DNA of 64,000 nt from contig NZ_CP163525.1 in the NCBI RefSeq assembly GCF_041080655.1, positions 8,432,001 through 8,496,000 on the forward strand. Reading direction: 5' to 3'. Positions 16,009 through 23,215 of the stretch are shown here, piece by piece. The notes beneath the pieces are model-generated. The model worked only from the letters and a program-made list of their open reading frames with translations, was not told the origin of the DNA and did not search any database. The DNA comes from Streptomyces sp. CG4. GTDB lineage: Bacteria; Actinomycetota; Actinomycetes; Streptomycetales; Streptomycetaceae. A program made the translations under genes and the position numbers. Numbering within the stretch: position 1 is the stretch's first letter; each line of letters opens with the position of its first letter.

Positions 16009-16461
16009 ATGACCGCGGCACCGACCCACCTGAACGACCCCTGCAACAACCTGGCGCTTCGCAAGGCGTCCCGGTACCTCAGTGCCACCTACGACAAGGC
16101 CCTGTCCCCGGTCGGACTTCGCGCAACCCAGTTCAGCATCCTGCAGAAGCTCAGCACTCACGACGAGATGACGATAACCAGCCTCGCCGACACGATCGCC
16201 ATGGACCGCACGACGTTGGCCTCGAACCTCAAGCCGCTCGCGCGGGAGGGCCTGGTGACCGTCGAGCCATCGGCAACCGACCGCCGCGCACGGATCGTCA
16301 CGCTCACACCTGACGGCCTCGCCCGAATGAAGGCCGCGCTGCCACTGTGGCAAGCCGTGCAAGCCCAGTTCGAAGAGCGCTTCGGAGCCGACGAGGCGGC
16401 CCAACTGCGCACATCCCTCGGAGCCGTCCTCCAGACCGGCTTCGAACCCTGGGCCGAGTAG
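16009..16461 (+). CDS. MarR-family regulator of the nitrile hydratase locus
   Basis: 150-residue MarR-type dimeric repressor. The winged helix spans about residues 40-100: LRATQFSILQKLSTHDEMTITSLADTIAMDRTTLASNLKPLAREGLV, then the DRRARIVTLTPDG wing. The ATG at 16009 follows GGAGGAC. It is divergent from the nitrile hydratase operon. The sequence element in its own promoter recurs at the hydratase promoter and at the secreted-protein promoter, so it probably controls all three. The ligand may be a nitrile, amide or phenolic acid; this is not shown by the sequence. Confidence 0.9.
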   Translation: MTAAPTHLNDPCNNLALRKASRYLSATYDKALSPVGLRATQFSILQKLSTHDEMTITSLADTIAMDRTTLASNLKPLAREGLVTVEPSATDRRARIVTLTPDGLARMKAALPLWQAVQAQFEERFGADEAAQLRTSLGAVLQTGFEPWAE

Positions 16462-16632
16462 GTTCGGAACGCCATCGAGGCCGATCGCAGCCATCCGGAC
16501 GCGCCACCGGACCGCCGCTCGTCCGACACGAGCGGTGTTCACTATGCCCACCTGTTGCGACCACCGGAGACAGGTGGAAACAGACGCAAGCGCTACGGTG
16601 AGTGATGATAGTTGGTAGGTGTCATCGACCCG

Positions 16633-16655
16633 CAGCCAGCCAGCCAGCCAGCCAG
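16633..16655. repeat. Short CAGC tetranucleotide repeat
   Basis: The unit CAGC repeats nearly six times in a non-coding stretch upstream of the phytanoyl-CoA dioxygenase remnant. It is a simple sequence repeat prone to slippage. Confidence 0.85.
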
Positions 16656-16699
16656 ACCGAGCACGTTCTCGTCTCCCACCCAGCACCGTGATGCGGGGC

Positions 16700-17381
16700 G
16701 GTGTGTCAGTCGCTGTCGTGTGGAGGCGCCGTCGCGCCGCGTGTGGCCGCGGACTGCGCGCGGCTGCTGTGGCGAGAGACGGGCTGTGACCCGGACGATC
16801 CAGCGACGTGGACGCAACCCGCGCACGGGGTGGCCGGCATGGCGCAGGGGCCGTTCGCCGCCGCACCCAACTCCCCGTCCCTGCAGCGCGCGTACGACCT
16901 GCTCGTCGGCGTGGGACGCTGGGAGCCGCGCTACTCGCTGGGCACGTTCCCGCTGCGCTTCCCGCACGAGGAGGAGCCGGACGACGCGGGCTGGCACATC
17001 GAGGGGAGACACCCTGACCCGGATCCGGGTCGGCTCGCACCTCGACGTGCCGAAGTGCTGGAGAAGTACGGTGAGGACGGGGCGAGCGGGCTGACCCTTG
17101 CGCCCGACCTGGTGGCGGCGTCCGACCACCGGCCACTCGCCCTCGCCACCGGGTCCCCGGGCGACGTCTTCCTATGCCATCCGTTCCCTGTGCACGCGGC
17201 GCAACCGCACCATGGCGTACGGCCGCGGTTCATGGCCCAGCCGCCGCTGATGCCGGCTCCACCGTACGAACCGGAGCGGGCCGACGGCGCGCACTCACCC
17301 GTGGAGATCGCGATCCGTCGGGGCCTGGGACAGGACACCCCCGGTCCGGACGGGGACGGCACCGACTGCAGCGCCGGGTAG
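16700..17381 (+). pseudogene. Phytanoyl-CoA dioxygenase-family pseudogene
   Basis: Remnant of a PhyH-family Fe(II)/2-oxoglutarate oxygenase. Recognisable blocks are ARLLWRETGCDPDDPATW, MAQGPFAAAPNSPSLQRAYD, GRWEPRYSLGTFPLRFPHEE and DAGWHIEG (first iron ligand region). After a gap come VLEKYGEDGASG, LAPDLVAASDHRPLALATG and GDVFLCHPFPVHAAQPHHG (distal His block). Between WHIEG and VLEKYG about 35 residues are missing, and the segment TRIRVGSHLDVPK lies in another frame. The deletion and frameshift break the active site. The gene start is also unclear. Confidence 0.8.
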
Positions 17382-17567
17382 ACATGATTCATCCGCTCCT
17401 GGAACTGGGCGGAGCACCAGTGCCCGGCAGCGGCATGTCAGGCAGCGCCGCGCCAAGTCTGTCGGCGACGGCACGAGCGGAGGAGTTGGCATCCGGAGAT
17501 GACGGGCGTGTCACCGTGGGGAACCTTGAGCGGGCGCATGGGAGAGTTCATTCGTGATCTCGACGCT

Positions 17568-17592
17568 CTTCTCGCTGCCTGAGGGCGAGAAG
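17568..17592 (-). terminator. Hairpin after the GTPase operon
   Basis: CTTCTCGC (17568-17575) and GCGAGAAG (17585-17592) form a perfect 8-bp stem with a 9-base loop, 13 bases past the stop of the last operon gene. No U-tract is present, as is common in high-GC actinobacteria. Confidence 0.55.
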
Positions 17593-17604
17593 TGACTGCC
17601 TTCG

Positions 17605-17874
17605 TCAGTGGGCGCCGACGCGGGTTCCGTCAGGGGCGTAGACATAGCCGTCGCTGCTGAACCAGCAGTCGGCGATGCCGTCGTAGCTTCCGGAGTAGCC
17701 GCCGCTGCCGAAGCGGACGTCAGGGTCGGGCGCTGCCGGGTCTTCGGCGACCGGGGTGAGAGCCGCGGAATCGCTGTCGTCCGTGAACGGGTCGTCCGCG
17801 TACGGACTTTCCCACGACTCGGGGTCAGAGGACCACTGGTCGGTCGGGTTCCATGGATCCGGCTCGAAGGTCAC
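17605..17874 (-). CDS. GTPase operon gene 6: small acidic hypothetical protein
   Basis: 89 residues, strongly acidic and rich in Asp, Ser, Pro and Gly (TFEPDPWNPTDQWSSDPESW start). A short ordered tail with aromatic residues (CWFSSDGYVYAPDGTRVG) looks like a small beta-hairpin. The GTG start at 17874 overlaps the stop of gene 5 by four bases, and the GAAGGAG site lies inside gene 5's last codons. No family was recognised. It is the last gene of the six-gene operon, followed by a hairpin. Confidence 0.7.
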   Translation of the reverse strand: MTFEPDPWNPTDQWSSDPESWESPYADDPFTDDSDSAALTPVAEDPAAPDPDVRFGSGGYSGSYDGIADCWFSSDGYVYAPDGTRVGAH

Positions 17875-18182
17875 AGCAGGTCTCCTTCATCGTTCGGTGC
17901 TGCACGGTGGGGCTTGGGGAACAGGCCGTCGAGCCTTGCCTCGGGAACGCTGTGGTCGGTGCGGGCCGACGGCGAGGAGGGTTCGGCGCCCTGGCTGGTG
18001 TGCGCGGCGCCCGACCGGGCTTCGTGCCACCGCAGGGCCTCGGCCGCTCCTGCGGTGGCGCCTCTGGCCACCCCCACGGCGGCGCCGACGACCGCGCCGA
18101 CGGCGGCACCGACGACGGTTCCGACGAAACGGGCCTTGGCTCTCCTGGCCGGCAGCCCGCTGTTGGCGGAGCGGGAGGTCAT
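17871..18182 (-). CDS. GTPase operon gene 5: glycine-zipper protein
   Basis: 103 residues. After a basic N-terminus (RRAKARF) comes a glycine-zipper helix pair at about residues 20-47 (GTVVGAAVGAVVGAAVGVA), a type of segment that inserts in or packs on membranes. The C-terminus ends DEGDLL, similar to genes 1 and 4. The ATG at 18182 overlaps gene 4's stop (ATGA), and its ribosome site GAGGAGG lies within gene 4. The short length suggests a partner or effector-like membrane peptide of the operon. Function unknown. Confidence 0.75.
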   Translation of the reverse strand: MTSRSANSGLPARRAKARFVGTVVGAAVGAVVGAAVGVARGATAGAAEALRWHEARSGAAHTSQGAEPSSPSARTDHSVPEARLDGLFPKPHRAAPNDEGDLL

Positions 18183-19411
18183 AGGAGGTCCTCCTCATCA
18201 CGGTGCACCGGATTGCGGCGGCCGAACAGGGAGCGGTTGAGGGTGGGGGACGCCGGGGATCCTTCGGGCTCGGGGAGTTCGGGGAGTTCGGGGAGTTCGG
18301 CGCGAGCGGCTCGCGGATCGGGTTCACGCCGCGAAGTTCTGCGAGCCTCGCTCCTGATGACATCCCATCCGATTTGGGCGATTCTCCCTCCCTGCTCCCC
18401 GCCTCGTCGCCCACCGATCGCCGTGCCCACAGCGCCGCCGAGGGCAGCGCCGATCACCGCACCTGCGAGAGCCAGCGAAATGTACTGCGGGGTCTGGTCG
18501 AGCTGGGAAGCCAACAGGGCTCCCGCTCCCGCTCCCGAGAAGCCTCCTGCTCCGGCCAGCTTCGTCAGGACCGGCCGCCTTGGCGAGGGTTCTTCGTCGT
18601 GCCCTGTGTCGGGTTCCAGGACGAGGGCGGTGTCAGGATCCGAGAAGGTGTCGCGCGGCGAGGCCGATGGCATGGCCGACGAGGTGCTGACGTCCCTGAC
18701 GTCCGATGCGGGCACACTACGGGGTTCCACGACGTCCTCGGCGCTGATGTGCGTGGCGAGGGTGAGATCGGCCATGGTGTGCCTGGCCCAGCCGGTGATC
18801 AGGGTGCAGGGGCGGCTGTCGGCCGCCGAGGACAGCCACAGGTCGTCCATTGCCGTCCCGGCCGGGTACAGCCATACGTGCCCGTCGAGCGCCGGGTGTT
18901 CGAGCGGTGGCACGTCCTTGGGGCCGGTGTCCCCCCAGAGGGGAGGCTGGTAGGGGCTGGGCCGGGGATCGCGCAGCAGGTGCCCGTCCGGAGCGGCCCA
19001 CACGTCGTCGAGCCAGTGTGCCAGGACGGGCGCGGCCCAGCGTCGCAGGTTGCTTTCGAGTTGTGCGCGTGCAGGGACGTGCCCGGGCTCGGATTCGGAC
19101 AGCCAGCCGATCATGATCGGTATGGGTCGGTTCACGTGGTCGCGGATGTTGATGTCGCGCAGGTCGCCGGCCATGCAGGCGGCTCCGACGAACACCCGGC
19201 CGTCCTCGGTACGGTGCAGGACGTAGCGGGCGCCGTGGTCGAGATCGTGCTGGATGCTGCGACCGAGGACCGCCGCCCACAGCGAGCGGACGAGAGCGCG
19301 GGAGCCCGGAGGTTCGGCACGCCACCAGCTGTCGGCGCGCAGGGTACGGCTGACCAGTACGTCGGCCCACGCTTCGGTGGAGGCGGGTGGCTGGGCGGGA
19401 AGGTCAGGCAT
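18179..19411 (-). CDS. GTPase operon gene 4: large protein with C-terminal glycine zipper
   Basis: 410 residues. The N-terminal 210 residues are a Trp-rich mixed domain (TLRADSWW, LRRWAAPVLAHWLDDVW, GHVWLYPAG, TLITGWARHT) of no recognised family. A disordered acidic linker follows (about 220-285). A Gly/Ala zipper region then spans about 287-340 (AGAGGFSGAGAGALL, LAGAVIGAALGGAVGTAIGG) and looks membrane-active. A triple LPE repeat encoded by a 9-bp DNA repeat precedes the end, and the protein ends DEEDLL. The ATG at 19411 overlaps the GTPase stop by eight bases, so the two are translationally coupled. Confidence 0.75.
   Translation of the reverse strand: MPDLPAQPPASTEAWADVLVSRTLRADSWWRAEPPGSRALVRSLWAAVLGRSIQHDLDHGARYVLHRTEDGRVFVGAACMAGDLRDINIRDHVNRPIPIMIGWLSESEPGHVPARAQLESNLRRWAAPVLAHWLDDVWAAPDGHLLRDPRPSPYQPPLWGDTGPKDVPPLEHPALDGHVWLYPAGTAMDDLWLSSAADSRPCTLITGWARHTMADLTLATHISAEDVVEPRSVPASDVRDVSTSSAMPSASPRDTFSDPDTALVLEPDTGHDEEPSPRRPVLTKLAGAGGFSGAGAGALLASQLDQTPQYISLALAGAVIGAALGGAVGTAIGGRRGGEQGGRIAQIGWDVIRSEARRTSRREPDPRAARAELPELPELPEPEGSPASPTLNRSLFGRRNPVHRDEEDLL
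18271..18297. repeat. In-gene 9-bp tandem repeat (3 copies)
   Basis: TCGGGGAGT occurs three times in tandem and encodes the ELP/LPE repeats near the C-terminus of operon gene 4. It is a likely site of length variation. Confidence 0.85.
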
Positions 19412-20477
19412 CGGAGGTCTCCGTGGTGCCGGGGTCGGCCAGGTCCATGTTGACGACCACACCGTCCTGCAGGATCGGTACCCGGTCCAGAAGCCTGGCC
19501 AGCTCCTCGGTCCGCTGGTCGATGTCCGCCAGGTCAGCTTTGGCGGCCCGGATCTGGCTCTTGAACTGGGCGATGTTCTGGTCGGCCTGCGCGAGTTCCG
19601 CCTTGACGCGGGCGAACTTGAAGAGCTTCTGGTCGAGTTGGTCCTTCACCCGGGAGACGGCGGTAAGCCGCCCTTGGAGCTGGGCGAGCTGGGCGGTGAC
19701 GGTGTTCCTGTCGGCCTGGAGGTGGTGCAGGAGGGTGAAGGCGATGGGAAGGTGCAGGTTCTTGGGATCGGCCTCCCCGTGGTCCTTGTCGATGCGCCCG
19801 ATGCGGACAGGGCAGACGAGGGCGGAGATGCCTGTGCTGAAGACGAGCGGCATCAGCTGTTCCAGGTCGTCGATGAGGTCCCGCCACTCCTCGGACGTGG
19901 GGATTCCGGAGGAGAACCGGGGGCGCAGTTTGTCGGACTTGGTGAGCAGGAACACCACCGATGGTGCGGGCCGCCCCTCCTGCCGGGCTTGCGCGATGGC
20001 CCGGTCAAGGGGGTCGGCGAGCTGGTTGAGCTGCAATTTCCGGGTGACGATGCCCCGGTTCTTGCTGGTGATGGGAGCGGTCAGGTAACTGCTGTCCAGC
20101 ACGAGGTAGATGCTGGAGGAGCGGCTCAGATGCTGGAGCATCGCCGCCACCTCGTCCTGGGCCTCATCCAGCTCGGTGAACACGCCGCCGCGATAGTCCA
20201 TGATGTCGAAGTCGAGCCACGGCTCGATCCCCAGCTTGAACGTGAACGGGTACGTGACGGCGACGCCCCGGGCCGTGATGGGCGGGAGCTTGCCGGTGTC
20301 GGCGAACTCGTCCCAGAGGCCGAGCAGTTCGAGTCCCAGTCGGCGATCGCGGCAGTGCAGCGAGCAGCCGCTGATCATTCCGCCGGCGAGTGTGGCGTAC
20401 ATGCCGATCTGGAAGGTGGACTTCCCCGATCCTGTCGCGCCTGCCAGGAACACCCCTTTGCGGGGAACCTCTGCCAT
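19404..20477 (-). CDS. GTPase operon gene 3: P-loop GTPase with coiled-coil tail
   Basis: 357 residues. Walker A/G1 is GATGSGKST (residues 13-21), a G3-like DYRGG starts at Asp94 at the end of a beta strand (LDFDIMDYRGG), and a G4-like TKSD spans 179-182 after a hydrophobic strand (SVVFLLTKSD). This set points to a TRAFAC-type GTPase rather than an ATPase. From about residue 255 the sequence is a long heptad-like helix (LQADRNTVTAQLAQLQGRL onward), suggesting a coiled coil. The ATG at 20477 follows GGAGGCCGGTGAC and lies one base after gene 2's stop. It is the only intact NTPase in the operon and so probably the switch. I do not recognise a named family. Confidence 0.8.
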   Translation of the reverse strand: MAEVPRKGVFLAGATGSGKSTFQIGMYATLAGGMISGCSLHCRDRRLGLELLGLWDEFADTGKLPPITARGVAVTYPFTFKLGIEPWLDFDIMDYRGGVFTELDEAQDEVAAMLQHLSRSSSIYLVLDSSYLTAPITSKNRGIVTRKLQLNQLADPLDRAIAQARQEGRPAPSVVFLLTKSDKLRPRFSSGIPTSEEWRDLIDDLEQLMPLVFSTGISALVCPVRIGRIDKDHGEADPKNLHLPIAFTLLHHLQADRNTVTAQLAQLQGRLTAVSRVKDQLDQKLFKFARVKAELAQADQNIAQFKSQIRAAKADLADIDQRTEELARLLDRVPILQDGVVVNMDLADPGTTETSDA

Positions 20478-20478
20478 G

Positions 20479-21528
20479 TCACCGGCCTCCTTCGCCACGG
20501 TCGCTGGGCATCGGGTCCGCGCCGAGTGGGATCATGGACGACGCCCTGAGGAGCTGCTCGGCGCGGGCTTTCCATTCGGGGGTGGCCGTGCCGGTCTTCG
20601 GCGCGGTTACGGTGTCCGTCGGGCCCTGAGGTCGGTTCTCGCTGTCGGGGTTCGCCGGGAGGCCGCCGACCGCGCCGCCCAGGGTCGCACCGATCACCGC
20701 ACCGACAACCATGCCGGTGGGACCCCACCGGGCGCCGGCCCTTGCTCCGGAGACGGCGGCTGGCACTGCCGATCGGCTGTTGAACGCCGTTCTCGTGTGT
20801 GCCGGTGGCGGGGTCTCGGAGGCGGTGCGGGTTGAGCCGTGCAGCAGGGACCACAAGAGAGGCGCGGCGTGGTCCTGGCCGGAGGCTCCGGGGCGGATGT
20901 GGATCACGGCGGCGGATACGTGGTTCATGGCGGCGGTGTAGTCGAGCAGTTCCCGGACGGCCGGTGGGAGGTCGGCCGATACTCCCGGAAGGGCCGGTCG
21001 GAGGTCGTCCGGTGCTCCCGGAAGGGCCGGGTCGTGGGTGAAGGCGAAGGCGACCGACAGCGGGGCAGTGCGTTCGGTGAGGGTCTTGTGCAGTCGCAGG
21101 GTCAGGCCGGTGAGTCCGGGCGTGCCGTCCTGGTCGGCGAGTTGCCGGGCGGGCAGGCAGATGATGAGCGCGCCGCAGGTGGCGAAGGCCCGGTCCAAGG
21201 ACCGCGTCCTGTCGGTTTCGGTGCCCGTCGGGGGCAAGGCGTCCGGCGGGAGATGCACGAGGGTGACCTGACGGATCTCTTCGGCCCGGTGACTGGCCCG
21301 CATCCGGTAGCGGTCGGGAGGAATCCGGCAGGGGGCCGTGGGGGCTTGCTGCAGGCGTCGCCAAGCGGTGTGCAGTTGTTCGTGCTCGGCACCTTGGACG
21401 GCCCGGACGCCGATTCCGGCCAGCCCGCGGCACAACGTCCCATAGGCGGCGGCCAGATGGCCGCTGGTGTCCGCGCCGGGGATGCCGAACAGGACGGCGT
21501 CCAGATGGGGAGCGGTGAGGGTGTCCAT
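20479..21528 (-). CDS. GTPase operon gene 2: putative degenerate GTPase with glycine zipper
   Basis: 349 residues. The N-terminal part follows the strand order of the GTPase next door without working motifs. AVLFGIPGADTSGH (about residues 11-24) sits where a P-loop would be but lacks GKS/T. GALIICLPARQL (119-130) parallels the next strand, and SVAFAFTHDPAL (158-169) sits where TKxD should be. This suggests a pseudo-GTPase partner; the parallel was judged by eye. A glycine zipper lies at about 261-290 (MVVGAVIGATLGGAVGGL). The ATG at 21528 follows GGAGGGAGAACCCTC. Confidence 0.7.
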   Translation of the reverse strand: MDTLTAPHLDAVLFGIPGADTSGHLAAAYGTLCRGLAGIGVRAVQGAEHEQLHTAWRRLQQAPTAPCRIPPDRYRMRASHRAEEIRQVTLVHLPPDALPPTGTETDRTRSLDRAFATCGALIICLPARQLADQDGTPGLTGLTLRLHKTLTERTAPLSVAFAFTHDPALPGAPDDLRPALPGVSADLPPAVRELLDYTAAMNHVSAAVIHIRPGASGQDHAAPLLWSLLHGSTRTASETPPPAHTRTAFNSRSAVPAAVSGARAGARWGPTGMVVGAVIGATLGGAVGGLPANPDSENRPQGPTDTVTAPKTGTATPEWKARAEQLLRASSMIPLGADPMPSDRGEGGR

Positions 21529-21554
21529 GAGGGTTCTCCCTCCGGGTCGGAGAT

Positions 21555-22994
21555 TCACAGCAGGTCGTCGTCGCGCGAGGCTTCGATGCCGGGCTGGTCG
21601 GGCATGGTCTGCAGGGCGTGTCGCAGCGTTGCCGCCGCGTCGCGGGTGTCGGGCAGTTCGCTGAGGATCGCGGTGGCCAGGCGCAGGTGGTGGCGGGCGG
21701 CGCTGCCGTGGACGGCTTCTCGCGCGAGTTCGTCGGTGGTCGCGTCCAGCGGGACCGTGCGGTGGCCGGCCAGGATGTTCAGGGCCAGGCAGGTCTCCAG
21801 TTCGGCCGCCGCCTCGTCGCCGGAGCGCAGGTAGCGGCGAGCCCGGTGCAGCAGGTGGTACGCCGGGTCGGCCAGCTGCCACAGAGGGAGCGTCTGGTCG
21901 ACGGGCCAGTCCTCACCGAACAGCGCCGCTGCCCGCACGGCATGATCGATCTGTTCGTCGTAGCCGGGCTTGGTCAGCAGATAGTAGGCGTCCATCGCGG
22001 CGACCGCGCAGAGCGCGATGGCACGGGCGGCTGCTTCCTGGTTGAGGCGGTCGAGCAGGATCGGGTCGCTGCCCGGCTGGGGGATCTCGAAGATCTGCGG
22101 CAGCGAGCTGGTGGCGTTGACATGGGCGACGAGTTCCGGCGTCCAGACGTGCGCGTCGAGGTAGCCCAGCTTGAGGACGTCGAAGCTGTCCTGGACCGGG
22201 GGGCTGGCGGCGGGGTCGAGGTGGCATCCGCCCAGCCAGACCGTCAGGCGTTCCCGGGTGACCTTCGAGCCGAGCACAATGGTCGGCCGACCGGCCAAGT
22301 CCCCCTCGTACAACGGACGGTTCGGCCAGGTGAAGGACCGGTCCGCCAGGACGGGGCGCAGCAGCGTCCGGGTGTGGTACTCCTGCAGTTCCATCTCGGC
22401 CCGGGCGCTGATTCCCTTCCACCGGGTACCGTCACCGTCATGGTGCGCAGCGGGTGACATCACCAGCAGAAGCGGGAGCGTTCCGGGCGTGTAGGCCAGT
22501 GCCAGGTTGCTTGCCAGCGCTCCTGGACCGGCCTCGAAGGGGTACTGGGCGTCGGCGATGCGCCGGCGCGCCACCATCAGCTCGAGCGCGGCCTTGCGGT
22601 CCATCGCCTGCAAGGAGCGTGCGAACTGCTCCTCCAGTTCCTCCGCCCGCCGGTCGGCCGCGGCGCGCGACTCCTTCATCAGGCGTTGCTGTTGCTGGTA
22701 GGCGGTGAACGCCTGGGTGCCGACCGACAGCGTCGTCATCGCGATCTTGACGGCCAGGTCGGCCTTGCTCATCTTGGTGCGGCCCGCGAGTTCGACCATG
22801 CGCACCCCGACGTCGGCCGCGATCTTCGCATGGGTCAGTTTCTCTTCGAATTCCAGCTGTTTGTTCAGGGCGGCGCTTTCGGCGGCAATCCTGGTGTCGG
22901 TGGTGCGAATGAGGGTGAGATTGCGTTTGGTGGCGTACACGCCGTCAACCACGAGCTCCTGGACGGGTTTCGGCAGGGAAGGTTTCGTGGCCAT
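21555..22994 (-). CDS. GTPase operon gene 1: coiled-coil and helical-repeat protein
   Basis: 479 residues. Residues 20-165 are mostly charged helix (LNKQLEFEEKLTHAKIA, then AAADRRAEELEEQFARSL), a probable coiled coil, with a short apolar stretch between (KIAMTTLSVGTQAFTAY). The middle is a mixed alpha/beta domain with LPLLLVMSP and ERLTVWLGGCHL. The last 130 residues are alanine-rich helical pairs of TPR-like spacing (PAYHLLHRARRYLRSGDEAAAELE). It ends DDDLL, like genes 4 and 5. The ATG at 22994 follows GGAGGCG. No family was recognised. First gene of the operon, divergent from the STAND regulator. Confidence 0.75.
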   Translation of the reverse strand: MATKPSLPKPVQELVVDGVYATKRNLTLIRTTDTRIAAESAALNKQLEFEEKLTHAKIAADVGVRMVELAGRTKMSKADLAVKIAMTTLSVGTQAFTAYQQQQRLMKESRAAADRRAEELEEQFARSLQAMDRKAALELMVARRRIADAQYPFEAGPGALASNLALAYTPGTLPLLLVMSPAAHHDGDGTRWKGISARAEMELQEYHTRTLLRPVLADRSFTWPNRPLYEGDLAGRPTIVLGSKVTRERLTVWLGGCHLDPAASPPVQDSFDVLKLGYLDAHVWTPELVAHVNATSSLPQIFEIPQPGSDPILLDRLNQEAAARAIALCAVAAMDAYYLLTKPGYDEQIDHAVRAAALFGEDWPVDQTLPLWQLADPAYHLLHRARRYLRSGDEAAAELETCLALNILAGHRTVPLDATTDELAREAVHGSAARHHLRLATAILSELPDTRDAAATLRHALQTMPDQPGIEASRDDDLL

Positions 22995-23103
22995 CGCCTC
23001 CGGCCTTCCGGATCGAGGGTGCTGATGCGTTGACCGTAGGCGTCCACCGGCATCGACAGACCCTGTCCTGTGGCCGCAACTCCAAGCTACGGGTGAGCTG
23101 TTA

Positions 23104-23135
23104 CCGCAATTGCGGGATAACGCGGCCAATTGCGG
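23104..23135. promoter_or_regulatory. Candidate operator between STAND gene and GTPase operon
   Basis: The perfect palindrome CCGCAATTGCGG (23104-23115) is followed by a second CAATTGCGG (23127-23135) exactly 20 bases along, about two helical turns, in the divergent gap. This fits cooperative binding by the adjacent HTH protein, controlling both directions. Inferred from layout only. Confidence 0.55.
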
Positions 23136-23215
23136 ATGGAAGCCTTTCCTCCGTAACGGGGCGATGAGGATACTGCCGACGTTTCACCCCCGGTGGTGAG
23201 GGAGCAGTAAGCCAT

